DNA of 64,000 nucleotides, taken from assembly GCA_036571765.1 (NCBI GenBank), contig BROE01000017.1, positions 6,542,601 through 6,606,600 on the forward strand, given 5' to 3'. The translations under genes were made by a program, and so were the position numbers. Below, piece after piece: positions 43,336 through 56,757 of the stretch. Numbering within the stretch: the stretch's first letter is position 1; each line of letters opens with the position of its first letter. Source of the DNA: Plecoglossus altivelis. Its lineage: Eukaryota > Chordata > Actinopteri > Osmeriformes > Plecoglossidae. The notes below the pieces were generated by a model. The model made no database searches. It was not told where the DNA came from and was given only the letters and a program-made list of their open reading frames with translations.

Positions 43336-45754
43336 TTGACACATACTTGTACAAGGCATCAACTCAAAGGACTTCACAAGAGCTGTAAAAGTATTTACAA
43401 AGTGGAAAAACTAGTTTCTACAAATCTTTAAAAATGTGCAATTTCTTATTTGGCATGCACACACACATGGGGGTGGGGTGGGGGGGGACCTACGTCATTA
43501 TTTTCAGCTTCTCCCTTTTTCCATCTCGTACAAACATCTTTCAGATAAAATATGAATCTTTCAAATAAATATTTCTAACACACTTCAAGACGGTGCATGC
43601 ATGGCAGTTTCAATCCACAGAACGTATATTTTCTGTCAATATAAAAAGTTAGAATATAAATAAACGTTAACATAGCAATGTGTACAATTGAGAGCATAGA
43701 GGTTGACCAACGCAGAAAAACGAATGGAGCAGACTGAGAAGTCCTTCGAACATAAATCTGAACATCGATCGCTGAATGTCAGCGTTTCCTTTGAGTGTAG
43801 CCTATCAAAACCTACACAAGAACGTATGCTACAGTGTAGTGATTAAAACGCACAGCTTACGCGCTATTGCTAAGTGTATACCATACACCGATATAACGCG
43901 ATGTCCGTTATATTCGCCAAAACGCACAAAAACAGTGTAAGGTACGTCAACGAAACGATATGCTGCAACTACGTTTGGCAACACTGGGGAGTCAACACCA
44001 AAATGTTCATGACGTCAGAGTACAACCCTACACAGGAAAAGTAGCGTTCGACCCTGCAGGGTTTGTTAATCCAAGAGCTTTGGAGGGTGTCAACCAAGAC
44101 AATTGGAGAATGACTTGAATCCTTGCTTGTCAGTCAGATGGGATCACAGTTGAAGGGATTCAGAGTGGATCGCTGGGATATATAGCAGAGAGCATTCAGC
44201 TTGGTCGAGCATTGCACATTGACCCTATAGGACATGGATGGACAGTAGGATACAGCAAGTCTTTCTTGCCTTCAGGCATGTCCTCGATCACACCAATCTC
44301 ATTCTCTCTCCCTCTCTCAGTCACATTAATCACCATAACAACTCCATTTAGTGCAATAGGTCACCACTGGTTTTCCTTCGATATCATGTGATACCCAGGG
44401 GCCACTTCCTGCTTTGTCTAGCTCCGCCCCCCCCCCCCAGGGTTTTTCTGGTCATGCTCAGTGCTCTGGTTTCTTATAGGCGGTGTGAGAGGACAGGAGG
44501 CGTGTTTGTCTTTAGGTCCCTCCTCAGACAAGGAAAGAGAGGAGGGGGGCATTTCACTCCACACGTTTGAACTTTGACCCCCTTCCTCCAGAGAGAGTCC
44601 TGTCCTCTGGGAGTACATCGTGTCTTTCAGACCAGGTGAGCTGGTCTGTAGATATTGCTGGGTTCACAACAGGAGGTTCCTTCTGTTTTCACCGTCAGGT
44701 CCAGTAAAACCTGGGGGTTCATCTGTCAGTGCCTGGATTCAGGAGCAGTCTCAGTTGTGGAAGAACTGATCCACTTTCGGAACCAAAACACAGCAGCACT
44801 CAGACACTTGCTCAAAACGAACCCCGGGTCTGTCAGTCTGTGTGCAGCTTGTCGCAGTCTGTGTGCAGCTTGTCGCAGTCTGTGTGCAGCTAGTCGCTAT
44901 GCAGCTAGTCGCTGTGCAGCTAGTCGCTAGGCCCTCGGGCGCTCAGGTCTGAACGTCCGAGGGTTTTTTTCGGTTCAGGAGCCCCCCCGCATTTAGCAGG
45001 GGTAGGGCGGCCTGGCCCACCTTGCCCAGGTAGCGAGACAGGGGCGTTGGAGGCCCCTCCAGGGGACAGCAACACGCCCACCCCGCCCCTTCCACCATGG
45101 CAGGGGGACAGGGGGGAGGAGGAGGAGGAGGGAGGGGTGATCCAGGGACATGGGGCGCAGCCAGACCAGATGGGGCCAGAACAGAGACAGGGGGGGTGTC
45201 GCAGACTCGTGGGGTGTGCGGGGGTGTGTGCGGGGGGGTGTACAGAGCATGGGGGAGATGGTACCCCTGAGGGGGGGGTGCTGTTTGGGAGTCTACGGCC
45301 ATGCTCGGGAGTGAGCCATGGATGTCGAAGCAGAACGAGCGACCCTTCAACGGTTCGTAAACATGACGAGTTGAGAGTGAGATGGAGGCTGGAAGGGTGT
45401 CAGTGAAGATGGGCGGAGGAGAGGGGAAATCCTTGAGAGATGGAGACAGGGTTAAGTGGAAGGCAGGAGCCGGAGATGGGATTGGGTCTGAGTCTAAAGT
45501 TTGTTCAGAGGCTGGATCCGGAGGTAAGGTTCTGGGGACTATATACGGGACTGCTGAGCCGGGGTTATCCCAGGTAGGGCCGATGGAGCGGGACCTAACC
45601 CAGGTCTTAGGCCTAACAGCGGGGTCAACCTGGGTGGCGGAGGAGGGGGCCTGGCATGGAGGGTGGAGGGACGGGGTAACGACACTGGACGTGGAGGAGG
45701 AGGAGGAAGAGGGGGAGGCGGGGTAGGAGGGAGGGGGCTCCTGGGGGGTTCGTG
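43336..45754 (-). other. fry 3' flank / probable 3' UTR
   Basis: No coding exon is seen. 44835-44935 is a short minisatellite of GTCTGTGTGCAGCTTGTCGCA and GCAGCTAGTCGCT units. 44990-45730 is GC-rich with G-run-derived Pro/Gly frames that lack coding signature. Confidence 0.5.
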
Positions 45755-48525
45755 TCAGAGGCTGGTCCCGGAGGCGCTGGAGTCGGGGAGGTAGGTGGTG
45801 ACCACGCGGTAACCCTGGGCGCGGCGGATCATTTCGCGGATCTCCCCGTTGAGCTCCAGCAGCTTGGAGCAGATGAGGCTGAGGTCCTGGCGGGAGCCCA
45901 CCAGGGCGATGGTGCCCGTCTGGCCCAGGGTCTGGTGCCGGAAGTAGACGTTGAGGAGGGTCTGGACCTCGCTCTCAGAGCCGCCGCCGAACACACCGCC
46001 AGGCCAGCGCCTCCTGGTGGGGGCGGGACAGTATGGCCAGAGGGCAGAGGTCAGAGAATGGCTAAGAAGATTCTAGGGCGTAAACCACAATCAACCTTCA
46101 TGGGGCTTCACGTACGCCAACAGAACACAAACGCAGTGTGTATGATCGTGTGCTTCTCACCTGCACTCCTGGATGTAGCGGACGGCCTTGGTGAACTCCT
46201 GGTTCTTCAGGCACTCCAGGATGGCCTGCACGGCCGCTTCGGAGGAGGGGAAGCTGGGCACGGCGGCCCCCTGGGCGGGGTGCGTGTGGATGTGGGCCAG
46301 GTGCGTGTGCTCCAGGTCGCTGGCCACAGCTGCTTCCGCCGCCTGGAGGCTGGTCTTCAGGTCGGTCAGCTCTCGAGACATGTTCAGTAGCTGGGGGAGG
46401 AGGGGAGGAGGGAGGGAGGAAAGGGAGGATCATTTGTGTTAGCCAATCGTTGAGTGCGTGTCTGACCGCTTGCGACATGCGCGCGCGGGATCCTTCCGTT
46501 CTGACTTCCTCATCTTACCTCCGGCACGGAGCTGATGGCGTGCACCTGGCCAATCAGCTTGCAGTACGACTGGAACAGGAGGAGGAGCTGGAAGTGGAGC
46601 TTGTAGAGACGCTGACACAGCTCCAGTTGCTAGGAGACGGGATGGAACCAGATTCAGACACGTACGTACGCACTCATAGTATCACAAACACACATCCAAT
46701 CCTGGTCTAACACGGCAATACCGATATGAACCATTATCAACGATAATAACGTGCAACAACTGGCGTGACGGTTTGCTCACTGACACTATCGAGGCATGTT
46801 TAAGATTAGAAACGTAGTAAGGGGGAGGAGAACTTACTGCCAGAGATTCCATTTGCTACACAGCGAGATAGCGTGTTAGGGAGGAAAGGGAGAGAGGGAG
46901 ACGCGGGAGAGAGACAAAGAAAAACCACAGAGATCAGGCACACAGTTCAATCCGGGCATTCACGGTGAGGTTCAGCGGAGAAATCCACAGACGTGGTTCT
47001 CCCACTCGCACAGTTAGGACACACAGAGAACATCCCCACTCGCAGTTAGTACCCAGAGAACAGCCCTCCCTCCCACCCCATCACAAGGCTGCGAGATCCG
47101 CTAGTCAGCAAACACTCAGAATAGACACAGTAGACTCAGAGAGAGAGAGAGAGGGAGAGAGAGAGAGAGAGGGAGAGAGAGAGAAGCAAGAGAATGTTTA
47201 GGAGAAAGTCTGTTAGACTTCTACACTGCAAAACTTAAGTAGACACTCAAGGATTTAGAAGTTTCTGACACACAGGGCGTTGAAGAGAAAGAGTGAGAAA
47301 GAGAGAGAGAAAGAGGGAGAGCGAGAGAAAGATGGAGAGTGAGAGAGAGAGAGGGAGGGAGGGAGAGAGAGTGAGAGAAAGATGGAGAGTGAGAGAAAGA
47401 GGGCTTGTGTGGGCTTGTTCACCTTCTCCTCAGAGTCTCCAGGTTGGCAGGTGATCACCCCGTCGCCAGGGCACCTGGGAAATGTATCCTTGCAGTTTCT
47501 CAGCCACTGGAGAGAGAGAGAAACAAAATATATGTGTGTGAAAAATACAAATATACATCTGCTTATATGAACTACAACTAAGAGTAGAATGTGCTGTAAG
47601 GATGACTTGGCTGTTACATGTGTGATGTAACCCCGTCACAGACACGGGTCAATTACTCGTATCCATCATTACATCAGTACCGGTTCAATGTCATTGACTA
47701 AACTAATAGTCCACTTTCTGCACTGACTCCATTTGGTTTCCAGCGAGTGAGCACGAATCAAGCGCACCCTTGTCTCTGGCCAACAGACAGACTGAGACTC
47801 ACTGAGACAGCAGCCTCCTCCCGGCTGGTGTAGGTGTCCAGGTACTCCTGCAGCTCCAGAACGCTGAACTTCATCTTCTCCAGCAGCCCGTACGACATGA
47901 TCTGAAGAGGAGGAGGAGAAGGAGGAGGAGGAAGAAAAAGGAGAGAGGGAGGACAAGGAGGTGAGGAGGAGAACAAGGAGTAGAGGGGGAGGACACGGAG
48001 GAGAGGAGAGGACAACAAAGAGGGGAGGGGGAGGACAAGGAAGAGAACAAAGAGGGGAGGAAAAGGAGGGGGAGAAGGAGGAGAATAAGGTGGACAAGGA
48101 GGAGAGGACGAGGACAAGGAGGAGCACAAGGAGGAGGACAAGGAGGAGAGGAGGTAAAAGAAAGGATCGAACCAACACAATTAGATGATCATCACCTGTG
48201 ATTGAATGTCCTGTAGATGATAAATTGGTTGTTTCACATGTTTAACAGCTGCACCCCAACACTGTGGGTGACGGTCTCCGTGGTAACGACCCCACCCACC
48301 CCACCTCCCTCCTCACCGTGTCAGCATCCACGTAGAGGGTGGGGCAGTCGGAGCACGTGGTCAGCATCTGGGAGGACTTGACGAACTTTGACCCGATGCC
48401 TCTGAGGCCCTCCCCCAGGTAGGTGGCAGCGTCTCCGGTCAGAGAGCAAAACTTGGTCTGGATGTTCTGAGGGGCGAAGAGAAGGAGAGGAGGGAGGGCG
48501 TGACAGATAGACAGAGAGAGAGAGG

Positions 48526-48559
<34 letters not shown>

Positions 48560-51500
48560 AGAATAAAGGGAACAGGTTGTATCACTGGTTCCCCCCCAAA
48601 AAAGGCTGTACTTTATACAGACCCACAAAGAGGGTGAGAGATATGCACGGCATTTACAGAGAGGGGGGGAGAGAGAGACAGCTGGCAGACAGACAGGTCA
48701 GTCTCCACAGTCTCCTCACCCAAGGTCAATAATGTTTGTTGGGAACCAGGGACGTCAAGAGAACTTTGTTAGGTATGCTTCTTCAATGGTCTAACGCAGG
48801 GGTGTCAAACTCAGGTCCTCAAGGGCCGCCGTCCTGATGATCTACTGATGGCTCGTTTTCAGGCTTCCACAGAGCTTTATAACAACCCATTCATTAGAAT
48901 CAGGTGTGCTGGAGCAAGGAAACATCCAAAACCTTCAGGACGGCGCCCTTGAGGACCGGAGTTCAACTCCCCTGGTCCAATGTGTTCTGAGAGACGATGG
49001 TTCTGGTCTTTTCCTCAACTTGCACAACCGTGTTTCCATCCAGTTGGTTTATTGTCGATGTCTTGTATGAGACTTGTTCAATAGATACTAAAGAACCGCC
49101 AGCTTATTCTAACCCTCCAAAACACGCACTCAAACAGACAGACAGACAGACAGACAGACGTTATCTATCAGGAGGGCGTGCGTCGCCCGGGTTACCTGGA
49201 AGAGCGAGGAGAAGACGTGGAAGGTGTAGACGGCACACGATCCATCCGAGTCCGTCACCAGCTGGTTGATATGGCAACGCCACGCCTCCTCGGCGTCGTC
49301 GCAGACGGTGGGCTGGAACGCCGCCAAGATGGCGGAGAAGAAAGGGGAGGGGGGAGGGGGGAAGCCCAGGTCCTCCAGGTCATCCACGTCGTCACGGAGA
49401 CTGTGCGATGGCGACAGAGACCAAAAGACACGCAGTGTCAGACGGTAGGACGCCACCTCCAGGTTGCAGCAGAGTCATTTAAGTTCAGGGAGAGTTTATG
49501 GTCGAACGGGCGACCTCGGTGAAGCGAACAAACCAGACGAACTGTGACCATGACCACCATCACTTGACCACCATCTAGACAGTCATCAACCCCCCCCCCC
49601 CCGAAAAACAAAGATTCCTTCGCAACAATAAAACAACTTCAGTAGATGACCCTGAACTTCGTGCGAACCCTGCACTCGCTACACGGGCTGACACTACGGC
49701 GCAAAGCCTTCTGGGATACGATGGTATCAAATGGTGGATATCAAAATGGTCACAGGTTACTCGTATTGAGCAGTGACAAAGTGTGTGTTCAGACATCTTA
49801 GCTTATTGAAGTTGTCAACAAGTATTTTTGGTTTCGTAAATGATTTTGTACACTCGCAATTGTGTAGAAAAGCTGTCATTTAATACATGGAGTTTAGATT
49901 TAAGTATACAGTCGGGTATTAAACACAATACACAAATGTATTTACAGATTAAGTTGTTCCATTTCATAACCCTTTTCCCTTAAACCACAGTAATTGGATT
50001 TCTGACATTTTTAAACATTTTTTACAACGTGTGCATTTCTGTATATTCTTTTGATAAGTCTATTTAACATTAGATTTCATGACATAAACCTATATGAACA
50101 AACTGTACATGAACGCTAGCATGACTCCCTTGGTATATTGACGGTAACTGAATTCTGCCGCTAAGTCAGTTCCCTCTCCAGCCTGGATCACGGCTCTCTT
50201 ACCCTGGCAGGCAGCTGGGGTCCAGAAACCCCAGTGGCGGGTGTCCGTAGTCGGAGTGGAGGTGGTCCTCCAGAGGGGGTCCAGGCAGCTCCAGGGTGAA
50301 GCTCTCCCCGCAGTCGGAGCCCTGGGGGAGGGAGAGCTCGTCATCTTGGGCCTGGGTGTCCTCGTCCTCTCCACACAGCCCCGCCTGGGACAGGGACTGG
50401 AAGGGGGGAGGGGAGGGCGGGTGAAAACACAGTATGAAACTGTGTTTGTGTGTTCTGCAGACGTGAGCGTGATCATGTGTACGTCTTGTTTTTCCACGGT
50501 GAATCCTGTGAAAGCATGTGCTTGGGGAAGAGCGTGTGTGATATTGTGGGTTTAGGACAAAGCGTGTGTGTGAGTGTGTGTGTGTGCGTGCGTGTGTCTG
50601 CGTGTCCTCACCTGCAAGCCTCCCTGCTCGTCGTGAGGCGCCCCCTGGCCCGGGGTGGTGGCGTTCAGGGAGTGCAGGTCGGCCGATGTGTCGTACGACG
50701 TCGAGAGAGAGTCGGTGTGATTGGTCTCCTCCGATGGCGAGAGGTTTGTCTGGAACGAGTGAGAGGAGGGAGAGCGGGAGGAGGGAGAAAGGGAGAAAGG
50801 GAATGAATAAAAGAGAGCAAAAAATCCGCTCAGAAAGACAGAAAACAGCCAGAGAGATAGAGAGAAGGCACTCATTATGGATGCCTTCTGTCGAACCACT
50901 GGATCCTTTTATACTTTTATATACAGTATATACACAGAGGTAGTCTTTTAACACTTCCTATCGGATCCTCAAACTGCACAACGAGGTGAGCGCATCTCGT
51001 GTGGACGAGCTTGTTTGGAGGTCAGAGGGTGGCGCCCGGACCTACCAGCTGAGAATGCGACAGGCTCTGGCTGGTGGACGACTCCTCCTCGTCGGACGAC
51101 TCGTCCGAGTCGGGCGGGTCGTCGTGGCCCAGGCTTGGAGTGCTTCCTGAATGCTGGCTCTCCTCCAGCAGGTCTCCCAGCTCGGTGCTGTCCAGGGACC
51201 GCCGCCGTACGCCCCAGTTGAAGTTATCCACGCTCTCGCCCTGCGCGGCACGTACGCGTCGACACGCAGTCACGCAGGCAAGCCCGCACACAAACGCACG
51301 CGCATCCAAACGCACATAGACACATACAAAGACATATACACACACACACATACACACAGGATGTTGGCAATGTTCTTCCACTGTGAGCCGATGGTAACAC
51401 ATGTGAGGTCTGAGTTTCGGAAGCCATTCAGATCACTATCACAGCTACGTACAGAGCGTTAAGACAAAGCCAGCCTTGCTGCAGGCTGCAGCTGGCTCAC

Positions 51501-52215
51501 ACTCAGTCACACAGATGGAGGGATGGGGGAGGGATGGGGGGAGAGCGAGAGAAAGCTTACCTGGAGCTCCTGAGGAGGGCAGGGGGGAGAGAGAAACACA
51601 GAGTTAGAGAGAGAGGGAGTTACGGGGCAGAAGAGAGAACGCATGAGAGAGAAAGAGGGAGGAGACTAAAAGAATCCAGAGAAAGAAAAACATCTTCAAT
51701 TGCAGATCAAAGTCACATTTGGATCGAAGCATGAAACGGGATCTAGAGTTCCACCACTCGGCCAGAAAGAAAAGTCAAAGTTGATTGGGCGGTGAACCCT
51801 CCCCCCCCCTCCCCCCCTCCTCTCCAGGGTCCCGCTCACCTCTCCGTCCTCCAGCTCCACGTCCAGGAAGTCAAAGTCCCGGAAGACGCGGAACTGCTGC
51901 TCGCTGGCCGTGTCGTCCAGCGTGTCCTCGCGAGTCCCGCCCTCCTCCGACGACACGCCGCTCCCCTGCACCTCCATCAGCTCCAGGTCTCCGCACGACG
52001 AGAAGATCACCTGCAGGAGGCGCCACCCCGCCGCCAAAGACACACAGGAGACAGAGATCAGGCAGGGGTCATGTTGAGGGGGGGGGGTGGCTGCAGCTTT
52101 TGATCCCATGAGGGCAGGACATGAGCGGAGGAGCTTACAGAAGGGTTTTTGGTTAGGCCCACTTCCTGTCCGCACAGAGACAGGACATTCACCAGCTTCT
52201 CTCTCGTCCTCTTCT

Positions 52216-52268
<53 letters not shown>

Positions 52269-55200
52269 CTCAACATCTATGTTTCATCGGCTGAATGTCA
52301 ACTGCATATACTGTAGATACCTGCTGTACACACGCGTCTTTATGTATAAAAAGTATTTCTTTACAGAAAAAAATGTAAAACAACTACATACTTAACAAAA
52401 TGTCATTTCAAAATGTATATGTATAGTTATATGTTTAGTTAAATTAATACGCCTATTTCGTAATAATACATCTACTTTTCTGTGTGTGTGTATTTTGGGT
52501 TCTACCTGTGAGGACTGCGGCCGCCTCCAGCTGACAGGCACTAGGACCGTGTTGGAGTTGGACCCTGAGGAGGTGGAGGAGGTGCTCCGAGTCACAGCCA
52601 TGGCCCTGGCTTTGCCCTCCCTCCCTCCTGACCCCTGCAGCTCATCAAACCTCCTGCCAATCACTGGGGTCTATAACACAAACACACACGTGTCAGAAAT
52701 AATCCCATCTGTAATCCCCAACACCCACTCCTTGCAAAAGCAGAATACATGATAGTCTTAAAAGAGAGACAACGAGAGAGGGAGAGGATAAGGAGGAGGT
52801 TCAAAGAGAGGGAGAGAGAAACCCAAACAAAAAAACAAAACAGAAAGAGAGTGTGAGAAAGACACATCTGTGTGGGGGGCCAGAGCCCCCTGGGGCATGC
52901 CGGTGCCGGGGGGGAGGGGGGGGTCTAACCTCGGAGATGTCGAAGGTGAAGTCCAGGGTCTTCCCAGGCAGGGCCTTGGAAGAGCCATCCCACACGCGGC
53001 TCACCTCCAGGTTGGACAGGTCTCTGTGGCTGTAGGCAGGGTGGACCAGGCTGGCTGAGCGGGACACCACCAGCTTCATGATGTTCAGGGCATCCTTCCA
53101 GTGCACCGTCTGACGAGGGGAGGGGAGCAGTGGAGATGAGGTGAGGAGGAGGAGAGGAGAGGTGAGAGAAGGGGAGGAGAGAGGAGGGGAGAGGGAAGAG
53201 GAAGAGAGATGAGAGGTGAGAGAAGGGGAGGAGAGGTGAGAGGTGAGAGAAAAGGAGGAGAGAGGAGGAGGAGAGAGAAGGGGAGGAGAGGTGAGAGACA
53301 GATGAGGAGGAAGGGAGAGGAGAGGTGAGAGAAGAAGAGAGGAGAGGGGAGGTGAGAGAAGAAGAGAGGAGCGGGGAGGTGAGAGAAGGGGAGGAGAGAG
53401 GTGAGAGGTGAGCTCACACACAAGTGCATTCTTCTTGTTCTCGTGCACATACACACACACACACACACTCAATAAATGATAACACACTCAGGAAACACAC
53501 ACACACAACCTAAGAGGTGGGGCTGGCTTGAGGTCTCACCTGCACAAACTTCTCGATGGTCTTGAGGACGTCGGCGTTGAACTGCTTGACCTGCACGGCT
53601 GTCAAGTCCATGTGACTCAGCAGGCAGTAGATGATCTGCAGCAGAGACTGTTGCATGCTGGGTAGCCCCTTATCCAGCAGCTGCAGAGAGGGAGGGATGG
53701 GGGGGGGGTGGACAGAAGGTTAGAGAGATAAGGGCAAGCATGGAGGGTAGAGGAAAGAGAAAAGGTTGGGCGTCATTATTGAGTGCCAATAATAATGGTA
53801 GATTAGATTAGGTTGGAACAAAAACTGCCTGCTGTGATTTTTCAAACAGGAACGGTGACTAGTGTCGATGCATGCTGAATGCCCCCTCCTCCTGACCTCT
53901 GCCATGTAGGTGACCATGTTGAGGGTGATGTCACTGAAGGCCTCGTGTAGGTAGCGACACACCACGCTGACCCAGGAGAAGGGGTCCCGCGTGTAGGAGC
54001 GCGTCTTGTACAGCGTCATCACGTGGGCCAGGTGGGACAGCTTGGTGTTCTTCTCCTCCAGACACACCTGGAGAGGAGGGGGGGGGGAGAGAGGGGGAGT
54101 TAGACGGAGCAACTTATTTCATGAGGTTGACGTTGCGTGTTGTTTCCAATGTGGCCACGCGGTGCAGCGGTACCTGAGCGATCCTCTCTGCGCTCTCCTT
54201 GCAGAACTGAGACGGGTGGCCAAAGTGCTGCACCAGGTGAGGCAGCAGACACAGCACGTTGAGAGGGAAACCTGAGGAGGGGAAGAGGACAGATGAAGAT
54301 ACGGAGGGGATGTATAGGAGAGAGAGACGCAGAGAGACACAGAGAGACACAGAGAGATAGACACAGAGAGACGCAGAGAGACACAGAGGGACAGAGAGAT
54401 ACACAGAGATACAGAGAGATACAGAGAGACGCAGATAGACGCAGAGAGACGCAGAGAGACACAGAGAGACACAGATAGACACAGAGAGACGCAGAGAGAC
54501 GCAGAGAGATACAGAGAGACACAGAGAGATACAGAGAGACACAGAGAGATACAGATAGACACAGAGAGACACAGAGAGATACGGAGAGACACAGATAGAC
54601 ACAGATAGACACAGAGAGACACAGAGAGACACAGAGAGACACAGATAGACACAGAGAGACACAGAGAGATACAGAGAGACACAGAGAGATACAGAGAGAC
54701 ACAGAGAGACACAGATAGACACAGATAGACACAGAGAGACACAGAGAGACACAGAGAGATACAGAGAGACACAGAGAGACACAGAGAGATACAGAGAGAC
54801 ACAGAGAGATACAGAGAGATACAGAGAGACACAGAGAGACACAGAGAGACACAGAGAGATACAGAGAGACACAGAGAGATACAGAGAGACACAGAGAGAT
54901 ACAGAGAGACACAGAGAGACACAGAGAGATACAGAGAGACGCAGAGACACAGAGAGACGCAGAGAGACACAGAGAGATACAGAGAGATACAGAGAGATAC
55001 AGAGAGATACAGAGAAGATCAGGATCTACACACGCAACAAGAATGGTTAAAATTGACTAATTTGTTGTTGTTTTTACCTCAGAAGAATAAGTGACTCACG
55101 TTATATCAAACAGCATCAACCCCTTAATTGTTATTGTGGAGTAAAATTTACAAAGAAGAGCCTCACTGCCTATTCAATTCACCGCCCAACCATTCTTCTT

Positions 55201-56708
55201 TTTTAGTTAGAGTTGCTGCTGTTTTACTAATGTACGGTGCGTCCAGACCCACCTATGGCCTGGGAGGTGTCCACCACAGGCACGCGGGACACAGGAGTCA
55301 GCTGGCAGAACAGCTGCAGCGTCAGGTCGCAGGTGGTCTGGGAGGTGAAGCCCTTCAGCAGCAGCTGCTGCAGGCCAGAAAAGCCACTCCACCTCAGCTG
55401 GGCCTGCAGCTTCTCCAGACGCTCGCGGTTCTCCGCCCGGTCCAGGGGTACCTGGGAAATGGAGTCAGTTGGATTGACTTCAACTACGTTTGTTATCTCA
55501 GCTACCTGGTTTGTTACTGTATGTTTGTTGCTGTATACTGTATATTTTTTAACTGTATAAGCTACCTTAGGTTATTAACCTAACCCTCTGTGGTGCAGGT
55601 TTTTGTGTCAACCAAGCACTACATAACCTGATTTCAGGAATGAGTTTCTCCACAGTGAAATCAGCTGGTGTGGTGTTTGGCTGACGTGAAAATCTGCACC
55701 CTCTTGGCCCTCGATGGTACCATGGTTTAACGCCACCGTACTACCTCATAAAACTACATTTCCCACTTCATAAGACTACATTTCCCACCTTAGAGAGTAG
55801 CTTGTGCACCAGGCGCAGAGACATCTGGTACTCAAACTCAAAATCGGACTCCATAAGCGACACGGCTACCCAAAACACGGTGGCCAGTATGGACGAGGGG
55901 TGAGACACATGGGCGGGGTCTGACAGCACGCTGGGGTCGATGCGATTGGTAGACGAGGTGCAGGAGCCTGGGGTGCGTCCGGGACGTGCCAGGCCGTGAT
56001 TGGTGCAGGCCTGTTTATGGAGTCGAGTTGAAAATGTTGAGAAAAAAAACGATAATAGACTTTTGCAAAACCGAAACAGTCACCAGACAGACGCTGAATT
56101 TTCTGTTTTACTAGCAGAACAATTCAGTATTGTGATGAATACAGACAGAAAGAGACCGACAGGCTGAGAGAGAGAAACAGAGAGACACTAACAGAGAGAG
56201 ACAGACAGGCAGAGAGAGAGAATGACAGAGACAGACAGACAGACAGACAGGCAAGAGAAGGAAATAGAGAGAGACAGGCAGGCAGAGAAAGACTGACAGA
56301 GAGACAGAAAGGCAGAGAAGGAGAGACAGGTAGAGAGAGAGACAGGTAGAGAGACAAACAGACAGAGAGGTGAGCTGCAGCTCTTGCCTGTATCCGGTCG
56401 AGGGTGGCGCTGCGAGGCGGGTCGTGAGGATGGTTGCCGCTCTCACCAAACTTCTTGGGAACAGAGTAGGAGCGCTGGTGGCGGTTTCGCTCGGCCGAGA
56501 GCACCGCCAGCCCCGGTCCAGGGAAGTTCAGCTGGCCCGTACTCTTCCTGTTACACGTCAGCTTCTCATTGGTCAGGAAGTCTGGAGAGGAGGTCCTAAA
56601 TTAAAAGAGGCATGAAAAAATTAGTTAATGTGAGATAAATTAAGGAGAAAAAAAAGCATTTTAAGGGACATCAAATGAATGCAGTTCAACGGATTCTCAG
56701 AGATGAAC

Positions 56709-56757
<49 letters not shown>

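Noticed and set aside
44943..45726. Pro/Gly-rich frames on both strands past the fry stop
   Set aside because: GC-rich 3' UTR-like sequence with G runs; frames overlap on both strands and match nothing.
54100..54970. Long Leu/Ser/Cys-rich minus-strand frames
   Set aside because: Produced by the 10-bp ACAGAGAGA(C/T) array; no splice sites or non-repeat sequence. The real fry exon at 54174-54271 lies at one edge.
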